Translations under genes and position numbers: made by a program
Source of the DNA: CALAED01 sp036378315
GTDB lineage: Bacteria > Actinomycetota > Actinomycetes > Streptosporangiales > Streptosporangiaceae
Length of the DNA stretch: 64,000 bases
NCBI GenBank assembly: GCA_036378315.1
Contig: DASUWU010000087.1
Location: 1 to 64,000, forward strand
Direction of reading: 5' to 3'
Notes under the pieces: model-generated
What the model was told of the DNA's origin: nothing
The model's database searches: none
The model's input: the letters and a program-made list of their open reading frames with translations, nothing else
Shown here: positions 1-7,756 of the stretch, piece after piece
Layout of the letters: the number at the start of each line of letters is the position of its first letter
Numbering within the stretch: position 1 is the first letter of the stretch

Positions 1-2508
1 AAGCAGCTCGGGGACCAGCCGCGCCTGGGCGACGACACTGGGCACCCGGTCGTCGCCGGGGAGCAGCGACGCGTACTCGTCGCGGAGGGTCAGCAGGCAG
101 GACGGCTCGACGCCGACGATCGGGACGCCGCGCCGCGCGTACGGGTCCAGCGTGTCGAGCAGCGCGGATGCGGTGGCCTTGGCCTGGTCGAGCAGGCACT
201 TGGAGATGTGCGGGCGGCCGCAGCAGCCGGCCGCGGCGAGGGTCACCTGCCAGCCGGCCCGCTCGAGCAGCTCGACGGCGGCGCGGCCGATCGCGGGCTC
301 GGTGAAGGACGTGAAGGAGTCGGCAAGCAGGACCACTTCGCCGCGCGGGTACGGGCCGGGTGGAGCGGGGCGTGTGGCGAACCAGCGCATGAGGGTGTCG
401 CGGTGGAAGCGCGGCAGGGGGCGGTGGCGGGCGATGCCGAGCCCGCGGTCGAGGAGCAGGCGCGCCGCCGGGAGGCGGACGAGAAGATTGGACAGCGGCG
501 CGGTGGCGGAGCCGAGGCGGTTGAGGCGGCGGATCGCGGCGAACGCGCGGGAGCGCAGCGGGGTGCCGTGCGCGTCGTGGTAGTGGGCGAGGGTCTCGCT
601 CTTCAGCGCGGCCATGTCGACGCCGAGCGGGCATTCGGACTTGCAGGCCTTGCATTCGAGGCAGAGGTCGAGGATCTCGTGCAGGCGTTCGTCGCCGAGG
701 GCCGCCCGGGGGTCGGGCGTCGAGAGCGCCTTGACGAGTGCGTTCGCGCGGCCTCGCGTCGAGTGCTCCTCCTCGCGGGTGGCCATGTACGACGGGCACA
801 TGACCCCGGCGTCGTCCTTGCGGCAGACGCCGATGTTCATGCAGCGGTCGGCGGCGCCGTACATGCCGCCGCCGAAGGTCAGCCGGGTGGGCAGCGCGGG
901 CGGCACGGGCCGGGCCGGCTCGCGCAGGTGCTCGGTCATCGGCGGCGCGTCGACGATCTTGCCCGGGTTGAACAGGCCGGCCGGGTCGAACAGGCGCTTG
1001 ACCGACCGCATCGCCTCGTACAGTTCGTCGCCGAAGAGCCGCCGGTTGAACTCCGAGCGGGCCAGGCCGTCGCCGTGCTCGCTGGAGTTGACGCCGCCGT
1101 ACCGGGCGGCGAGGTCGGCGATCTCCTCGGCCACCGCGCGCATCGTGGCGATCTCGCCCGGCCGGCGCAGGTCGACGAACGGCCGTACGTGCAGGCAGCC
1201 CACCGAGCAGTGCCCGTAGAAGCCGGCGCTCAGCCCGTGCCGGTCGAGGACGTCGGCGAACTCCTTGACGTACGGCACCAGGACCTCTGGCGGCACCGCG
1301 GTGTCCTCGACGAACGCCAGCGGGCGGCGGCTGCCGACGCTCGCCGCCATGAGCAGCCCGAGGCCGGCCTTGCGCACCTTGAGGACGGCGTCCTGCTGCT
1401 CGGCGGTCACCGCGCGGAGCGTGTGGTAGCCGTGGCCGCCGGCCGCCCAGGCGGCGGACAGCTCGTCGACCGACGCGGCCACCTCGGCGGTGGAGTCCCC
1501 GAAGAACTCGACGAACAGCAGCGCCTCGGGGTCGCCGGTGATGATGCCGCCGAGCCCGGCGTACTCGACGCGGGTGCGGGACAGCTCGAGGATCTTGCGG
1601 TCGATCAGCTCGACGGACGCGGCGTCGCGGGCGAGCGCGTCCGCGGTGGCGGCGATCGCGGCTGCCGTGGAGGTGAAGTGCCCGAGCGCGATGGCGCGCG
1701 CGGCGGGCTTGGGGACGAGACGGACGAGAGCCTCGGTGACGACGGCCAGCGTGCCCTCGGAGCCGACCGTCAGCTTGGCGAGGTCGAACCGGCCGTCGGC
1801 GACCACGCGGTCCAGCCGGTAGCCGCCCGCGTGCCGCCAGAACGGCGGGTAGCCGGCGAGCGCGCCGCCGCAGCGCTCGACGATCCGCGGTACGTCCCGG
1901 TAGATGCGGCCTTCGAGGGAGCCGGTGGACGCGCGGGCGCTCACCTGGTCGAGCGGGACCGGGCCGAAGCGCGCCCGGCTCGCGTCGGCGAGCACGGCGT
2001 CGACCGTCTCGACGTGGTCGACGGTGGAGCCGTACCGGACGGAGTGGCTGCCCGCCGAGTTGTTGCCGATCATCCCACCGATGGTGGCCCGGTTGCTGGT
2101 CGAGGTGTCGGGACCGAACATCAGGCCGTGCGGTGCCGCCGCCCGGTTGAGCCGGTCCTGGACGACGCCCGGTTGCACCCGCGCCAGCCGCGCGTCCGGA
2201 TCGATCTCCAGGATGCGGTTCATGTGCCGGGAGAAGTCGAGGACGATCGCGCGGCCGACGGCCTGCCCGGCCAGGCTGGTGCCCGCGCCGCGTGGCAGCA
2301 CGGGGGCGCCCAGCCGCCCCGCCGCGGACACGATGCCGGACACGTCGTCGGCGTCCCGCGGGAACGCCACGGCCAGCGGCTCGATCGCGTACATGCTCGC
2401 GTCCGAGGCGTACAGGTGCCGCGTGTAGCCGTCGATCCGCACGTCGAGCCCGGCGGCGGCCTCGGCCAGCGCGGCCCGGATCTCCGTGCCGGCGGCGCCG
2501 CCCGTCAT
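1..2508 (-). CDS. FAD- and Fe-S-binding 2-hydroxyacid dehydrogenase (GlcD-GlcF / YdiJ type), 3' end beyond the window
   Basis: Predicted flavoprotein oxidising a D-2-hydroxyacid such as glycolate, D-lactate or D-2-hydroxyglutarate; the substrate cannot be read from sequence. It opens at ATG 2508 with MTGGAAGTEIRAAL and runs 836 codons to the left edge without a stop. The N-terminal FAD-PCMH domain shows PRGAGTSLAGQ (near residue 76) and GGMIGNNSAGSHSVRYGS. The FAD-oxidase C domain has NSSEHGDGLARSEF and LFDPAGLFNPGKI. A Fe-S domain follows with CMNIGVCRKDD and CLECKACKSECP, then a GlcF-type region with GCCGRPHISK. The GlcD+GlcF fusion resembles E. coli YdiJ, which is about 1,000 residues, so roughly 100-200 residues are missing here. 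It lies 61 bp behind the aminotransferase gene in the same direction, so the pair could interconvert a hydroxyacid, its 2-oxoacid (possibly glyoxylate) and an amino acid. That pathway is an inference. Confidence 0.85.
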   Translation of the reverse strand, partial: MTGGAAGTEIRAALAEAAAGLDVRIDGYTRHLYASDASMYAIEPLAVAFPRDADDVSGIVSAAGRLGAPVLPRGAGTSLAGQAVGRAIVLDFSRHMNRILEIDPDARLARVQPGVVQDRLNRAAAPHGLMFGPDTSTSNRATIGGMIGNNSAGSHSVRYGSTVDHVETVDAVLADASRARFGPVPLDQVSARASTGSLEGRIYRDVPRIVERCGGALAGYPPFWRHAGGYRLDRVVADGRFDLAKLTVGSEGTLAVVTEALVRLVPKPAARAIALGHFTSTAAAIAATADALARDAASVELIDRKILELSRTRVEYAGLGGIITGDPEALLFVEFFGDSTAEVAASVDELSAAWAAGGHGYHTLRAVTAEQQDAVLKVRKAGLGLLMAASVGSRRPLAFVEDTAVPPEVLVPYVKEFADVLDRHGLSAGFYGHCSVGCLHVRPFVDLRRPGEIATMRAVAEEIADLAARYGGVNSSEHGDGLARSEFNRRLFGDELYEAMRSVKRLFDPAGLFNPGKIVDAPPMTEHLREPARPVPPALPTRLTFGGGMYGAADRCMNIGVCRKDDAGVMCPSYMATREEEHSTRGRANALVKALSTPDPRAALGDERLHEILDLCLECKACKSECPLGVDMAALKSETLAHYHDAHGTPLRSRAFAAIRRLNRLGSATAPLSNLLVRLPAARLLLDRGLGIARHRPLPRFHRDTLMRWFATRPAPPGPYPRGEVVLLADSFTSFTEPAIGRAAVELLERAGWQVTLAAAGCCGRPHISKCLLDQAKATASALLDTLDPYARRGVPIVGVEPSCLLTLRDEYASLLPGDDRVPSVVAQARLVPELL

Positions 2509-2569
2509 CGGACGATCCCCGGGATCGTTCCGCGCGCGTGCCCGTGCGCGCGGCGCGGCGGCCGCGGAC

Positions 2570-3769
2570 TCATCGGGCCGGCTCCGTGAACGATGCGGCG
2601 AGCGGTTCGGCCGGCGATTCGAGGAAGGCGAGGGCGGCGTCCACGCCGCCGCGGGTGATGGGGACGCCGGCGTCCGCCAGGCCCATCTCCACCCCGGCCA
2701 GCGCGCCGGCGAGCTCGACGTAGCCCAGGTGGCCGAGGTGGCCGATGCGGAAGACCCGTCCGGCCAGGCGGCCAAGACCGGTGCCGAGCGACATGTCCCA
2801 CCGGTCCAGGATGATCCGGCGCACCCGGTCGGCGTCGTGCGGCTCGGGCAGCAGCACGGCGGTGACCGAGCTGGAGTACTCGCGCTCGTCGGCGCACAGC
2901 ACCTCGAGCCCCCACGCGCGGACCGCACAGCGGGTGGCGGCGGCGAGCCGGTCGTGGCGGGCGAACACGGCCGGCAGCCCCTCGGCCTCGAGTACGGCGA
3001 GCGCGGCGTCCAGGCCGTACAGCAGGTTCGTCGGCGGGGTGTACGGGAAGAACCCGCGCCGGTTGGCGTCGATGATCGGCTCCCAGTCCCAGTACGACCT
3101 CGGCAGCCCGCCCCGTTCCGCGGCGGCCAGCGCCTTGTCGCTCACCGCGTTGAAGCCGAGGCCGGGCGGGAGCATGAGACCCTTCTGCGAGCAGCCCACC
3201 GTGACGTCCACGCGCCACTCGTCGTGCCGGTAGTCCATCGAGCCGAGCGATGAAACGGTGTCGACCAGCAGCAGCGCCGGGTGCCCGGCCCGGTCGAGCG
3301 CGGCGCGGATCTCCGGGACGCGGCTGCGCACGCCGGTGGAGGTCTCGTTGTGCACCACCATGACGGCGGCGATCTCGTGCGAGGTGTCGGCGGCCAGCCG
3401 CCGGGCCGCCTCGCCGGGGTCGGCGCCGCGGCGCCAGTCGCCGGGAACGAACTCGACGCGCAGGCCCAGCCGTTCGGCCATGGCCCGCCAGAGCGTCGCG
3501 AAGTGCCCGGTTTCGAAGGCGAGCACCCTGTCGCCCGGCGACAGCGTATTGGCCAGCGCCGCCTCCCACGCGCCCGTGCCGGACGACGGGTACATGACGA
3601 TGGGGCCGCCGGCCCCGAACACAGGCCGCAGCCGCCGCAGCAGGCCGTGCGTCAGCTCGGCGAACTCGGGGCCGCGGTGATCGATGGTCGGCCGGGCGAT
3701 GGCGCGGAGCACGAGGTCGGGAACGTTGGTTGGCCCAGGGATCTGCAGGAAATGCCGTCCGCCGCGCAC
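2570..3769 (-). CDS. Class V aminotransferase, serine-glyoxylate / alanine-glyoxylate type
   Basis: PLP enzyme of fold type I, 399 residues, the usual length for serine-glyoxylate aminotransferases. It starts MRGGRHFLQIPGPTNVP, and the IPGPTNVP opening is typical of the family. YPSSGTGAWEAALAN forms the cofactor phosphate region. LVDTVSSLGSMDYR carries the aspartate that contacts the pyridine nitrogen, and VGCSQKGLMLPPGL carries the Schiff-base lysine. Start is GTG 3769 with GGGAG about 10 nt upstream. Likely reaction: amino-group transfer from serine or alanine to glyoxylate, giving glycine. The next gene is a 2-hydroxyacid dehydrogenase that could supply glyoxylate, so a small glycolate/glyoxylate module is plausible. 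Amino-donor specificity cannot be decided from sequence. Confidence 0.88.
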   Translation of the reverse strand: MRGGRHFLQIPGPTNVPDLVLRAIARPTIDHRGPEFAELTHGLLRRLRPVFGAGGPIVMYPSSGTGAWEAALANTLSPGDRVLAFETGHFATLWRAMAERLGLRVEFVPGDWRRGADPGEAARRLAADTSHEIAAVMVVHNETSTGVRSRVPEIRAALDRAGHPALLLVDTVSSLGSMDYRHDEWRVDVTVGCSQKGLMLPPGLGFNAVSDKALAAAERGGLPRSYWDWEPIIDANRRGFFPYTPPTNLLYGLDAALAVLEAEGLPAVFARHDRLAAATRCAVRAWGLEVLCADEREYSSSVTAVLLPEPHDADRVRRIILDRWDMSLGTGLGRLAGRVFRIGHLGHLGYVELAGALAGVEMGLADAGVPITRGGVDAALAFLESPAEPLAASFTEPAR

Positions 3770-3811
3770 GCCGATGCGACTCCCTTTCTCCCCCGTGGGC
3801 CTTCTCCCCCA

Positions 3812-3874
3812 GTCAATCTGCCGGGGTCGATCTCCCGGGGGTCGATCTGCCGGGGTCGATCTCCCGGGGTCAAT
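3812..3874. repeat. Tandem repeat of about 15 bp (GTCGATCTSCCGGG) upstream of the aminotransferase gene
   Basis: Four successive units alternate between GTCAATCTGCCGGG / GTCGATCTCCCGGGG / GTCGATCTGCCGGG / GTCGATCTCCCGGG, followed by a broken fifth beginning GTCAATTC. The array lies just upstream of the GTG start of the leftward aminotransferase gene and downstream of the transporter gene. Its period of about 1.5 helical turns and its promoter position fit either a cluster of regulator sites or slippage-generated DNA. I see no open frame that depends on it. Confidence 0.8.
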
Positions 3875-3916
3875 TCACACGCTACGCCGCGGAGCCCGGA
3901 CCGGCCGGACGACGCA

Positions 3917-5416
3917 TCACACGTTCTTGCTGATCTGATCGATGATGGTGAGGACGGAGAAGACGGCGAAGAAGACGAACACCAGGCCCATCACGCCGAG
4001 CCGCCAGCCGTCGATCCGGATCGCCCTGGGCAGGGCGCGCCGGTTCAGTTTGATCAGCAGCCCGGAGTAGACGAACATCATGAACCCCGCCACGCTCGCC
4101 GAGATGACGAGGAGCACCAGCGGCTGGTCGAACCCGCCGACGAGGATGGCCGAGCCGACCACGATGTGCGCCCAGACCACTGCCACGTACAACCTCGCCT
4201 CGGTCCACCGCCGGTTGCCCGGCAGGTACGCCACCTTGATCGAATCGGCGACCAGGCGGCCCATGTAGTCGAGGATGCCGAGGGCCGCGGCGAACAGCGA
4301 GTACGCGCCGATCACCCAGAAGAACGTGCCGAACCACCCGAGCCGGCCGTTCAGCACGTCGCCCTCCAGCCGAAGGAAGCCGACGTCGTTCGGCGGGTTC
4401 TTGCCGAACAACGTCGAGTAGGCGAGCAGCGAGGTCAGCGTGATCGTGACGACGGTGATGAGCACGAACGACACGAGCTGCTCGGTGTTGGCGACCTTCC
4501 ACCAGGCCCGCCAGCGGGCGAGGTTCGCGGAGTCGGGCGGGAACAGGAAGCCCGTGGACGGCTTCGCCACCGGCTCGCCGGTGAGCGGCGAGACCAGCTT
4601 GGGCATGTGCACGCCCATGCCGAAGCCCTTGTCGCGGATCCAGTTGCTCTGCACGAGGTTCTGCGCTCCGCCCGCCCCGGCGTACGCGAGCGCGCCGAGG
4701 ATGAGCGCGTACCCCAGGTCGCCGGGCAGCGTCGGCCGGGTGACCGCGTCGCCCAGCCCCCGGTAGCCGTCGGCGGTGACCGCGATCGCCAGCGCGATGC
4801 CGATCAGCACGACCACGGCGGCGACCTTGATGAACTCGATGCGCTCGACCCACCGGTAGATCACCGGCGCGACGGTGAGCACCACCCCGATGAGCACCAG
4901 CTCACCGACGGCGATCCACCGCGGCTCGCCGCCGCCGATGGCGTATGAGAGCACGGTCGCCGAACTGGTCGCCCAACCCGGCCACATGTTGGACAGCACG
5001 GCGAGCACGACGAACACCGGCGTCCAGTGCCGCCACAGCCGGCTGAAGCCGGTGAGCGCGGTCTCACCAGTGGCCAGGGTGTAACGCTCTATCTCCATAT
5101 TGATGAAGAACTGGAAGACCACGCCCACCACCGCACCCCAGAGGAACACCATGCCGGCGTGCGCGGAGATGTACGGCCAGAGGATGAACTCACCGGAGGC
5201 CAGCCCGATGGCGGCGCCCACGACACCGGGGCCGAGCAGGCGGCGCAGCGGCAGCGGTTCCGGCAGGTCGCGCACGGTCACGCCGGGCAGCCGGCCGCAG
5301 GCGTCGGGGAAGGTCCGCTCCCCCAGCACCGCCTCGACCGTCCCGGCCGACCCTGCCGCTGTTGTCTCTGGACGCGTGGTCGCTGGACGCGTGGGCCTGG
5401 AACCGTCGCGGGTCAT
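3917..5416 (-). CDS. Divergent Nramp-family membrane transporter
   Basis: Polytopic inner-membrane protein of about 499 residues with some ten or eleven hydrophobic segments. The first segment contains LLGPGVVGAAIGLASGEF and a later one GAGGAQNLVQSNW. Overall length and layout match Nramp/MntH proton-coupled metal transporters. However, the classical DPGN motif of TM1 reads GPGV here, and the MPHN motif of TM6 reads GAQN, so the known metal ligands (Asp, Asn, Met) are absent. Substrate is therefore open: it could be another divalent ion, a different solute, or a non-transporting homologue. Start chosen at ATG 5416, preceded by GGAGG 8 nt upstream; a further in-frame ATG at 5461 would add 15 polar residues. 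It lies 147 bp upstream of the aminotransferase gene and may be co-transcribed with it. Confidence 0.75.
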   Translation of the reverse strand: MTRDGSRPTRPATTRPETTAAGSAGTVEAVLGERTFPDACGRLPGVTVRDLPEPLPLRRLLGPGVVGAAIGLASGEFILWPYISAHAGMVFLWGAVVGVVFQFFINMEIERYTLATGETALTGFSRLWRHWTPVFVVLAVLSNMWPGWATSSATVLSYAIGGGEPRWIAVGELVLIGVVLTVAPVIYRWVERIEFIKVAAVVVLIGIALAIAVTADGYRGLGDAVTRPTLPGDLGYALILGALAYAGAGGAQNLVQSNWIRDKGFGMGVHMPKLVSPLTGEPVAKPSTGFLFPPDSANLARWRAWWKVANTEQLVSFVLITVVTITLTSLLAYSTLFGKNPPNDVGFLRLEGDVLNGRLGWFGTFFWVIGAYSLFAAALGILDYMGRLVADSIKVAYLPGNRRWTEARLYVAVVWAHIVVGSAILVGGFDQPLVLLVISASVAGFMMFVYSGLLIKLNRRALPRAIRIDGWRLGVMGLVFVFFAVFSVLTIIDQISKNV

Positions 5417-5574
5417 GCCGGGGACCTCCGCCGCCGTCGGGGGATGCTCGAATCCGTACATGCCTCGTATGCGCGCACGATCACTTCTCCCGTCGGTGAC
5501 GACCCTGTCACCCCGAGGCCACAGCGAACGCTTGCGATGATCAAGGCGTCCGCGACGGAAAGCGAGGAACGCCG

Positions 5575-6492
5575 GTGCACATCGTCCGCTACGTACGTCC
5601 TGAGGTTGGCTCCGCCGCCGCGGTCGGCGTGTCCGCCGGGGGGACCGTCACCGAGCTGACCGGGGTCGCCGGCGTCGGGGAGCTGCTGCGGCTGCCGGCG
5701 GCCGAGCTGCGCGAGCGCTGCGCCGGTGCCGCCGGGCCGCGGCACGACATCGGCGCGCTGCGGCTGCTGCCGCCGGTGGACGGGCACATGGAGGTGTGGG
5801 CGGCCGGGGTCACCTATCGCAGGTCCAGGGAGGCCAGGGTCGTCGAGAGCGAGCGGTCGGCCGACGTGTACGAGCAGGTGTACGACGCGGCGCGGCCCGA
5901 GCTGTTCTTCAAGTCGGCGGCCTGGCGGGTGACCGGCGACGGAGAGAAGGTGGCGGTGCGCACCGACTCGGGCATCGACGTCCCCGAGCCCGAGCTCGGC
6001 CTCGTCGTCAACCGCGACGCCGAGATCGTGGGATACACCGTCGTCAACGACATGAGCTCGCGGACCATCGAGGGCGAGAACCCGCTGTACCTGCCGCAGG
6101 CCAAGATCTACCTGGGCGGCTGCGCCGTCGGGCCGGCGATCCGGCCGGCCTGGGAGGTGCCCGACCCCTACGACCTGGACATCGCGCTCACCATCCGCCG
6201 CGACGGCGCGGACGCGTGGACCGGGCGTGCCGGCACCCGCCAGCTGCGCCGGCGGTTCGACGAGCTCGTGCGGTACCTGTTCCACGCCGACGACTTCCCG
6301 GACGGCGCGGTGCTCGCCACCGGAACCTGCCTCGTGCCCGACCTCCCGTTCACCCTGCTGAGCGGCGACCGGATCGTCATCGCGATCGCCGAGATCGGCA
6401 CGCTGACCAGCACTGTCGTGTCGGGCAAGGCGGAGATGGGTTGGCTGGCCGCGCCCGGTCGTACGGCGAAGGACGGCGGGCGGACTTCGTGA
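5575..6492 (+). CDS. Fumarylacetoacetate hydrolase (FAH) family protein
   Basis: Protein of 305 residues with a C-terminal FAH fold. The metal-binding Glu-x-Glu appears in DVPEPELGLVV (around residue 140), followed by VNDMSSRTIEGENPLYLPQA and ATGTCLVPD, a catalytic-core pattern of this superfamily. Members hydrolyse C-C bonds of acylpyruvates, hydrate 2-oxopent-4-enoates, or act on 2-keto-3-deoxy sugar acids with Mg2+ or Mn2+. Start is GTG 5575, seven or eight bases after AGCGAGGA. It is transcribed away from the transporter gene, with 158 bp between the two starts, and converges on the next gene. No pathway partner is obvious, so the substrate remains unknown. Confidence 0.82.
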   Translation: MHIVRYVRPEVGSAAAVGVSAGGTVTELTGVAGVGELLRLPAAELRERCAGAAGPRHDIGALRLLPPVDGHMEVWAAGVTYRRSREARVVESERSADVYEQVYDAARPELFFKSAAWRVTGDGEKVAVRTDSGIDVPEPELGLVVNRDAEIVGYTVVNDMSSRTIEGENPLYLPQAKIYLGGCAVGPAIRPAWEVPDPYDLDIALTIRRDGADAWTGRAGTRQLRRRFDELVRYLFHADDFPDGAVLATGTCLVPDLPFTLLSGDRIVIAIAEIGTLTSTVVSGKAEMGWLAAPGRTAKDGGRTS

Positions 6493-6538
6493 GGTAACTC
6501 ATCGCGGCATCGCCGAGGCGGCTCCCCGCGGGCTACCG

Positions 6539-6569
6539 GCCCGCCTGCGCCAACACGCGGCAGGCGGGC
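6539..6569. terminator. Hairpin between convergent genes, possible bidirectional terminator
   Basis: Perfect 10-bp stem GCCCGCCTGC / GCAGGCGGGC (6539-6548 and 6560-6569) with an 11-nt loop, in the 89-bp gap between the stop codons of the FAH-family gene and the amidohydrolase. There is no T-tract on either side, as is common for GC-rich actinobacterial terminators. Confidence 0.55.
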
Positions 6570-6581
6570 AGGCGGACCGGC

Positions 6582-7499
6582 TCAGGCGTCGTCAGGCTTT
6601 GGCGGCTCGAGACCGAAGAGGCGAACGGCGTTGTCCTTCAAGATCAGCGGACGTACGGCCGGCCTGATGTCGATCTTGTCGAAGTCGGCGAGCCATCGGT
6701 CCGGCGTGATCATCGGGAAGTCGGAGCCGAACAGCATCTTGTGCTTCAGCAGCGTGTTGGCGTACTGCACGAGCTGCGGCGGGAAGTACTTCGGCGACCA
6801 GCCGGACAGGTCGATGTACACCTGCGGCTTGTGCAGCGCCACCGACAGTGCCTCGTCCTGCCAGGGGAACGAGGGATGCGCCAGGATGATCGGCATGTCG
6901 GGGAAGTCCACCGCGACGTCGTCGACGTACATCGGGTTGGCGTACTTCAGCCGGATGCCGCCGCCACCCCGGGTGCCGGCGCCGACGCCGGTGTGCCCCG
7001 TGTGGAACAGCACGATCCGCTGGTGCTCGGCGATCACCTCGTACAGCGGGTAGACCGACCGGTCGTTGGGGTAGAACGCCTGGGCGCTCGGGTGCAGCTT
7101 GAAGCCCCTGATCTGCGGGTGCTCGGCGAGGAGCTCCCTGGCCATGCGCACCCCTTCGGCGCCGCGCGCCGGGTCGATGCTGACGAACGGTATGAGCACG
7201 TCGGCGTTCTCGGCGGCGAGCTCGGCCACCTCTTCGTTGCTCGGCGCCAGGCTGCGGGCGGCGTCCCGGTTCTTGTCGCCGACGATGTCGACGCCGAACA
7301 CGACTGCCGCCATGTTTCGCTGACGATAGTAGGCGGCGATGTCACGGGTCGTGTGAGCCGTGACGTCGTCCGCGCGGAAGTACTCGGCCATGCCCCGTAG
7401 GACATCGCCCGCCACAGCGGTCCCCCTGACCGATGCGTGCACATGAACGTGCACGTCGATCGCGGTTACCGCGCCGGGGTCCACCGAAGTCCCCTGCAC
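6582..7499 (-). CDS. Amidohydrolase family protein (ACMSD-like metal-dependent hydrolase/decarboxylase)
   Basis: Protein of 305 residues in the amidohydrolase-2 family. It shows the N-terminal metal motif AIDVHVHVH, a middle GFKLHPSAQAF, HTGHTGVG, the metal histidine in ILAHPSFPW, and the C-terminal aspartate in KMLFGSDFPMI. Relatives decarboxylate or hydrolyse aromatic and dicarboxylic acids such as ACMS, gamma-resorcylate and 6-methylsalicylate. Start is GTG 7499 with GGAGG five to nine bases upstream. It is a monocistronic unit with its own promoter region carrying a long dyad (7577-7604). A second, distinct ACMSD-like gene lies at 31.7 kb. Substrate not predictable. Confidence 0.82.
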   Translation of the reverse strand: MQGTSVDPGAVTAIDVHVHVHASVRGTAVAGDVLRGMAEYFRADDVTAHTTRDIAAYYRQRNMAAVVFGVDIVGDKNRDAARSLAPSNEEVAELAAENADVLIPFVSIDPARGAEGVRMARELLAEHPQIRGFKLHPSAQAFYPNDRSVYPLYEVIAEHQRIVLFHTGHTGVGAGTRGGGGIRLKYANPMYVDDVAVDFPDMPIILAHPSFPWQDEALSVALHKPQVYIDLSGWSPKYFPPQLVQYANTLLKHKMLFGSDFPMITPDRWLADFDKIDIRPAVRPLILKDNAVRLFGLEPPKPDDA

Positions 7500-7576
7500 C
7501 CGTCCTCCAGACCCGGTCCAGCACCGGACCGATGCCGCCCTGCCAACGGACGATCTCCACCAAACTGGACGCTAGA

Positions 7577-7604
7577 CATTTTCGTGACGCTCGTCAGAAA
7601 AATG
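7577..7604. promoter_or_regulatory. Dyad in the promoter of the amidohydrolase gene, candidate operator
   Basis: CATTTTcgTGACG and CGTCAgaAAAATG form 13-bp inverted arms, 11 of 13 positions complementary, centred at 7590.5. The dyad is AT-rich in a high-GC background and lies about 80-105 bp upstream of the GTG start at 7499. An additional outer pair, CGCTAGA (7570-7576) and TCTAGCG (7611-7617), flanks it slightly off-centre. This looks like a dimeric regulator site. No regulator gene is adjacent. Confidence 0.5.
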
Positions 7605-7700
7605 CAACTCTCTAGCGCGACAGAACCCACAACGTTTGCGTCGTCGGCGCTGGGATGACTAGGCGGATCGGGCCACCGCCGCTCCAGCCGGCCGCATATG

Positions 7701-7742
7701 GAACTGCCCTGGGACCTGACGCATCAGGTCCCAGGGCAGTTC
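7701..7742 (-). terminator. Strong hairpin terminator after metK
   Basis: A perfect 19-bp stem, GAACTGCCCTGGGACCTGA (7701-7719) and its complement (7724-7742), encloses a CGCA tetraloop. The stem begins 14 bases past the metK stop codon in the direction of transcription and ends the leftward methionine operon. Confidence 0.88.
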
Positions 7743-7756
7743 GGAGACAGGCCGGT

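Noticed and set aside
208..2589. Very long rightward open frame (793 codons) opposite the hydroxyacid dehydrogenase gene
   Set aside because: Arg/Gly/Ala-rich shadow caused by high GC; the opposite strand encodes a protein with clear FAD and Fe-S motifs over the full length. The same applies to the long antisense frames over the liv, GH3, cox-type and GH35 genes.
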